Positions 41,327 to 41,327 of a stretch of DNA of 41,327 nucleotides are shown here, in pieces (the first letter of the stretch is position 1; each line of letters starts with the position of its first letter). Origin of the DNA: Lachnospiraceae bacterium (lineage in GTDB: Bacteria; Bacillota; Clostridia; Lachnospirales; Lachnospiraceae). Under the pieces are notes generated by a model. That model had not been told where the DNA came from. It worked only from the letters and a program-made list of their open reading frames with translations, and ran no database searches. Both the position numbers and the translations under genes were made by a program. Where the stretch lies: NCBI GenBank assembly GCA_024405155.1, contig JAKSPC010000019.1, forward strand, positions 1-41,327, in the 5' to 3' direction.

Positions 41327-41327
41327 A

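Overview
The window looks like a chromosomal segment from an obligately anaerobic, fairly GC-rich member of the Clostridia, most likely a Lachnospiraceae-type bacterium. This is inferred from gene content: an anaerobic class III ribonucleotide reductase, clostridial-type thiolase, ScpA/ScpB, type III pantothenate kinase, an ECF transporter core joined to truA, VanR/VanS-like signalling, and A/G-rich Shine-Dalgarno sites. No taxonomic marker such as rRNA is present.

Layout. (1) Bases 1-5660 form an accessory-looking zone. Two nearly identical 455-bp elements with short terminal inverted repeats lie in opposite orientation at 65-519 and 4443-4897. They bracket a minus-strand block with a thiolase, an XRE-type regulator, gpsA, a tRNA-Ser(CGA) and a decayed TnpB remnant that keeps an omega-RNA-like right end. 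The 760 bases after it hold no convincing gene, but do hold a hairpin-rich stretch ending in a terminator and a diverged ~53-bp repeat tract. (2) 5633-10096 is a plus-strand proline operon (proC, proB, proA) ending in a fused citXG. (3) 10173-13694 is glycolytic (gapA, pgk, tpiA). (4) 13852-15941 holds a CPBP membrane protease whose C-terminus resembles a double-glycine leader, and a membrane-anchored HAD phosphatase. (5) 16033-18909 holds tRNA-Arg(CCG), a metallophosphoesterase, scpA, scpB and dut. (6) 19105-23484 holds nrdD fused to a redoxin domain, a thioredoxin reductase with an unusual pyridine-nucleotide site, and coaX. (7) 23572-29682 holds a 71-residue membrane protein and then a cell-surface cluster: lipoprotein, O-antigen-ligase-like protein, DUF2142-like protein, rfbC and a polysaccharide ABC permease. 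(8) 29903-36632 holds plsC, a two-component system and an envelope ABC module. (9) 36640-41213 holds murG, ecfA1, ecfT, ecfA2 and truA.

The observation I consider most novel is a family of seven intergenic palindromic elements at about 11.34, 12.78, 13.71, 18.92, 21.67, 29.68 and 39.38 kb. Each has a short conserved pair of motifs (TTGCGR on the 5' side, GAGCA followed by ACCAGC or TGGTACC on the 3' side) held between arms that are self-complementary within a copy but differ between copies. Several fill the gap between a stop codon and the next ribosome-binding site. This pattern suggests selection for structure, as RNA or as DNA. Other notable items are the 455-bp elements with seven ATGTGAGCC sites, the CPBP protease with a C-terminal GG-leader-like tail, and the NrdD-redoxin fusion beside trxB.

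All assignments come from reading the sequence and from family knowledge; no database search or folding program was run.
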